54,143 nucleotides of DNA from positions 1 to 54,143 of the forward strand of contig JAFPME010000008.1 of the NCBI GenBank assembly GCA_017402445.1, written 5' to 3'. Below, piece by piece: positions 53,014 through 54,143 of the stretch (within the stretch, counting starts at the first letter, position 1; the number at the start of each line of letters is the position of its first letter). The position numbers and the translations under genes are program-made. This DNA is from Prevotella sp. (GTDB lineage: Bacteria > Bacteroidota > Bacteroidia > Bacteroidales > Bacteroidaceae). A model generated the notes under the pieces. The model had not been told where the DNA came from. It worked only from the letters and a program-made list of their open reading frames with translations, and did not search any database.

Positions 53014-53294
53014 ATGCGCGAAATATGAGAATGTTATAAAGAGCTGGGAACGAACGACTTGTGTTTTCTTTACATTTTTCGGGCATTCAAAATGATTCAT
53101 TTTGCTCTCGAAAACGGCCCGTTTTGCTCGTCAGAATGAATCATTCTGCGCGACAGAATGGGCCGTTTTGCGGCGTAAAATGAGCCATTTTGAAAAACGG
53201 AAAGAAAAATCTTCCTGTTTTGTCCGATTCTTTTATCAAAACAAGCGCTTCCGTCTTCGTAGAATGAAAAAAAAGAATACCCGTTTTTTCGGTA
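53014..53294 (-). repeat. Repeat module B: five 22-bp palindromic units, inverse copy of module A
   Basis: Read on the minus strand, five 22-bp units occupy 53192 down to 53083. Units 3, 4 and 5 are perfect 7-1-7 palindromes with different arms (AGAATGA, AAAACGG, AAAATGA). Then come AAATGTAAAGAAAACACAAG and, 33 bp on, ATTTCGCGCAT (53014-53024). 85 bp before the array is the TACC/GGTA hairpin (53278-53294) with a T run. Total length is 281 bp against 282 bp for module A. Confidence 0.85.
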
Positions 53295-53364
53295 TGAAAT
53301 GTTTACAATCACGCAGCGCCTTCCGGTTGTTTCGCCAATATGGGTTTGACGAAGCGTTGGGGCC

Positions 53365-53547
53365 TTGCCACACCTGCGACTTTCTTATCCCGGAGTGTCA
53401 CAGGCCGACATTCCACAAACCATTCAAGAAGCATTCAATTTACTCCCTGCTGCTGGTGGCAGAGGTGGTATCAGTTCAGGTGGTGGTTCAAACGGTGAGC
53501 TTACAAACTGGGATGGCACGAAGAAACAGACTGGTTGGGGAATATAA
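53365..53547 (+). pseudogene. Possible gene remnant
   Basis: A 60-codon frame whose second half reads like the end of a real protein (PQTIQEAFNLLPAAGGRGG, Gly/Ser-rich, ending QTGWGI), with no conserved start and no recognisable domain. The surrounding sequence is AT-rich and next to a broken transposase. It may be the tail of a lost mobile-element protein. It may also be chance. Confidence 0.25.
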
Positions 53548-53806
53548 AGTAAAACCTTACTACCTGATAACTGGGGTTAACAAGATGTTATCTATATGGA
53601 TTTATTTTTTATATTGTAATATAAAAAGTACTATCACAATAATACCTATAATAATTAATTTAATCGATGCTGAATGGCCTATTGTCTTATCGTTAAGGAA
53701 CGTACACAACAAACCGATTATAATACAGCATAGAGCTTGAGATACTTTTTGTATTTTCATTTTAATATTATTTTGTGGAAGTTTTACATCTAGTGCAAAA
53801 TTACTA

Positions 53807-54142
53807 TTATAATATTAATATTAGTAACAATCTGTTATTTATTTGGCAAAGTTTAACAAAACGCCGATGGCTGCTGCTGTACTCATCATAGAGCGATTTC
53901 ACGCTCACGCCCTTGCGTTTCGCGCGGGCTGCATACTCTGTCAGCAGGGCCTCCAGCTCCTTTTGCCGGGCAGACGGCTGCTTGCTGTGCTCAACACCTG
54001 AACAGAACATCTCCTGGAGATGGTGCTCGGGGATGGATTGCAGAGTTTCCATCGTCAGGCCGCTTTCCTGAAACTGACGCACGTACCTGCGAACAGTGTT
54101 ACGGGAAATCTCAAAGACGGCACTGATGCTTCTGATACTCAT
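53807..54142 (-). pseudogene. IS21-family transposase IstA, fragment
   Basis: About 90 residues match the N-terminal part of IstA: SIRSISAVFEISRNTVRRYVRQF (helix-turn-helix) and the following SARQKELEALLTEYAARAKRKGVSVKSLYDEY. IstA is normally around 400-500 aa with a DDE domain. Here similarity stops near 53870 and the frame ends at 53807 in AT-rich DNA, so the catalytic part is missing. The 5' end probably continues beyond the window. No istB is visible. Confidence 0.8.
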
Positions 54143-54143
54143 A

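Noticed and set aside
53102-53740. 212-codon ORF across module B and AT-rich DNA
   Set aside because: It begins in repeat DNA, has erratic composition and no domain, and no promoter or conserved start.

Overview
The window looks like chromosomal DNA from a Bacteroidales species, most likely Prevotellaceae. The reasons are the repeated Bacteroidetes promoter form (TTTG, 19-20 bp, TAnnTTTG), a SusC/SusD fructan locus under a hybrid two-component regulator, a 'smalltalk' micro-gene, a DUF4254-GT9 pair, DUF4919/DUF2490/DUF4956 proteins, and GC-rich coding DNA with AT-rich intergenic gaps. The genus call is an inference.

Layout. 0.2-4.3 kb: housekeeping genes (prmC, ribD, a ComF-type phosphoribosyltransferase, recX, xerD). 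4.5-8.8 kb: a papain-like lipoprotein, a VTC-domain/DUF4956/DUF2490 membrane operon and a DUF4919 protein. 8.8-15.4 kb: a RhuM-family gene, yifB, a thioredoxin-fold lipoprotein without its cysteines, an OmpA/TPR lipoprotein, tRNA-Leu(UAA) and an M15 peptidase preceded by a 22-bp periodic repeat array. 15.5-20 kb: DUF554, cobQ, and a corrinoid-type permease with its binding protein. 20.1-21.6 kb: an SLC13 transporter. 21.7-37.6 kb: a complete fructan polysaccharide utilisation locus (HTCS regulator, fructokinase, sugar MFS importer, two GH32 enzymes, surface glycan-binding protein, SusD, SusC). 38.3-42.5 kb: more corrinoid synthesis genes (cobB/cbiA, CobD/CobC-type aminotransferase, cbiB). 42.5-45.5 kb: a repeat module, the smalltalk gene, DUF4254, GT9 and rubredoxin. 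45.7-52.6 kb: serB, a Pif1-type HRDC helicase, a beta-barrel protein, a SpoU/TrmH methyltransferase, sufE and a U32 protein. 52.6-54.1 kb: gene-poor DNA with repeats and a broken IS21 transposase.

How the genes work together. The PUL genes suggest that surface SusCD, SGBP and a surface GH32 capture and cut fructan. A periplasmic GH32 would release fructose, the MFS protein would import it and the fructokinase would phosphorylate it. The HTCS would sense fructose in the periplasm. A 15-bp sequence is shared, identically, by the regions upstream of the susC and GH32 promoters and is a candidate HTCS operator. The corrinoid genes lie on both sides of the PUL and fit cobinamide uptake and lower-pathway B12 synthesis.

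The most unusual content is non-coding. Two inverted copies of a roughly 281-bp module (42.66-42.94 kb and 53.01-53.29 kb) each hold five 22-bp units built on a 7-1-7 palindrome, with covarying arms in the second copy. A third 22-bp periodic array of different sequence precedes the M15 gene. Two of the three arrays are followed by the same 12-mer (TGTTATACACAT), a promoter and a small gene. Other points: a candidate structured RNA in the leader of cobB, and a GC-rich palindromic repeat family that has entered several coding sequences in frame.
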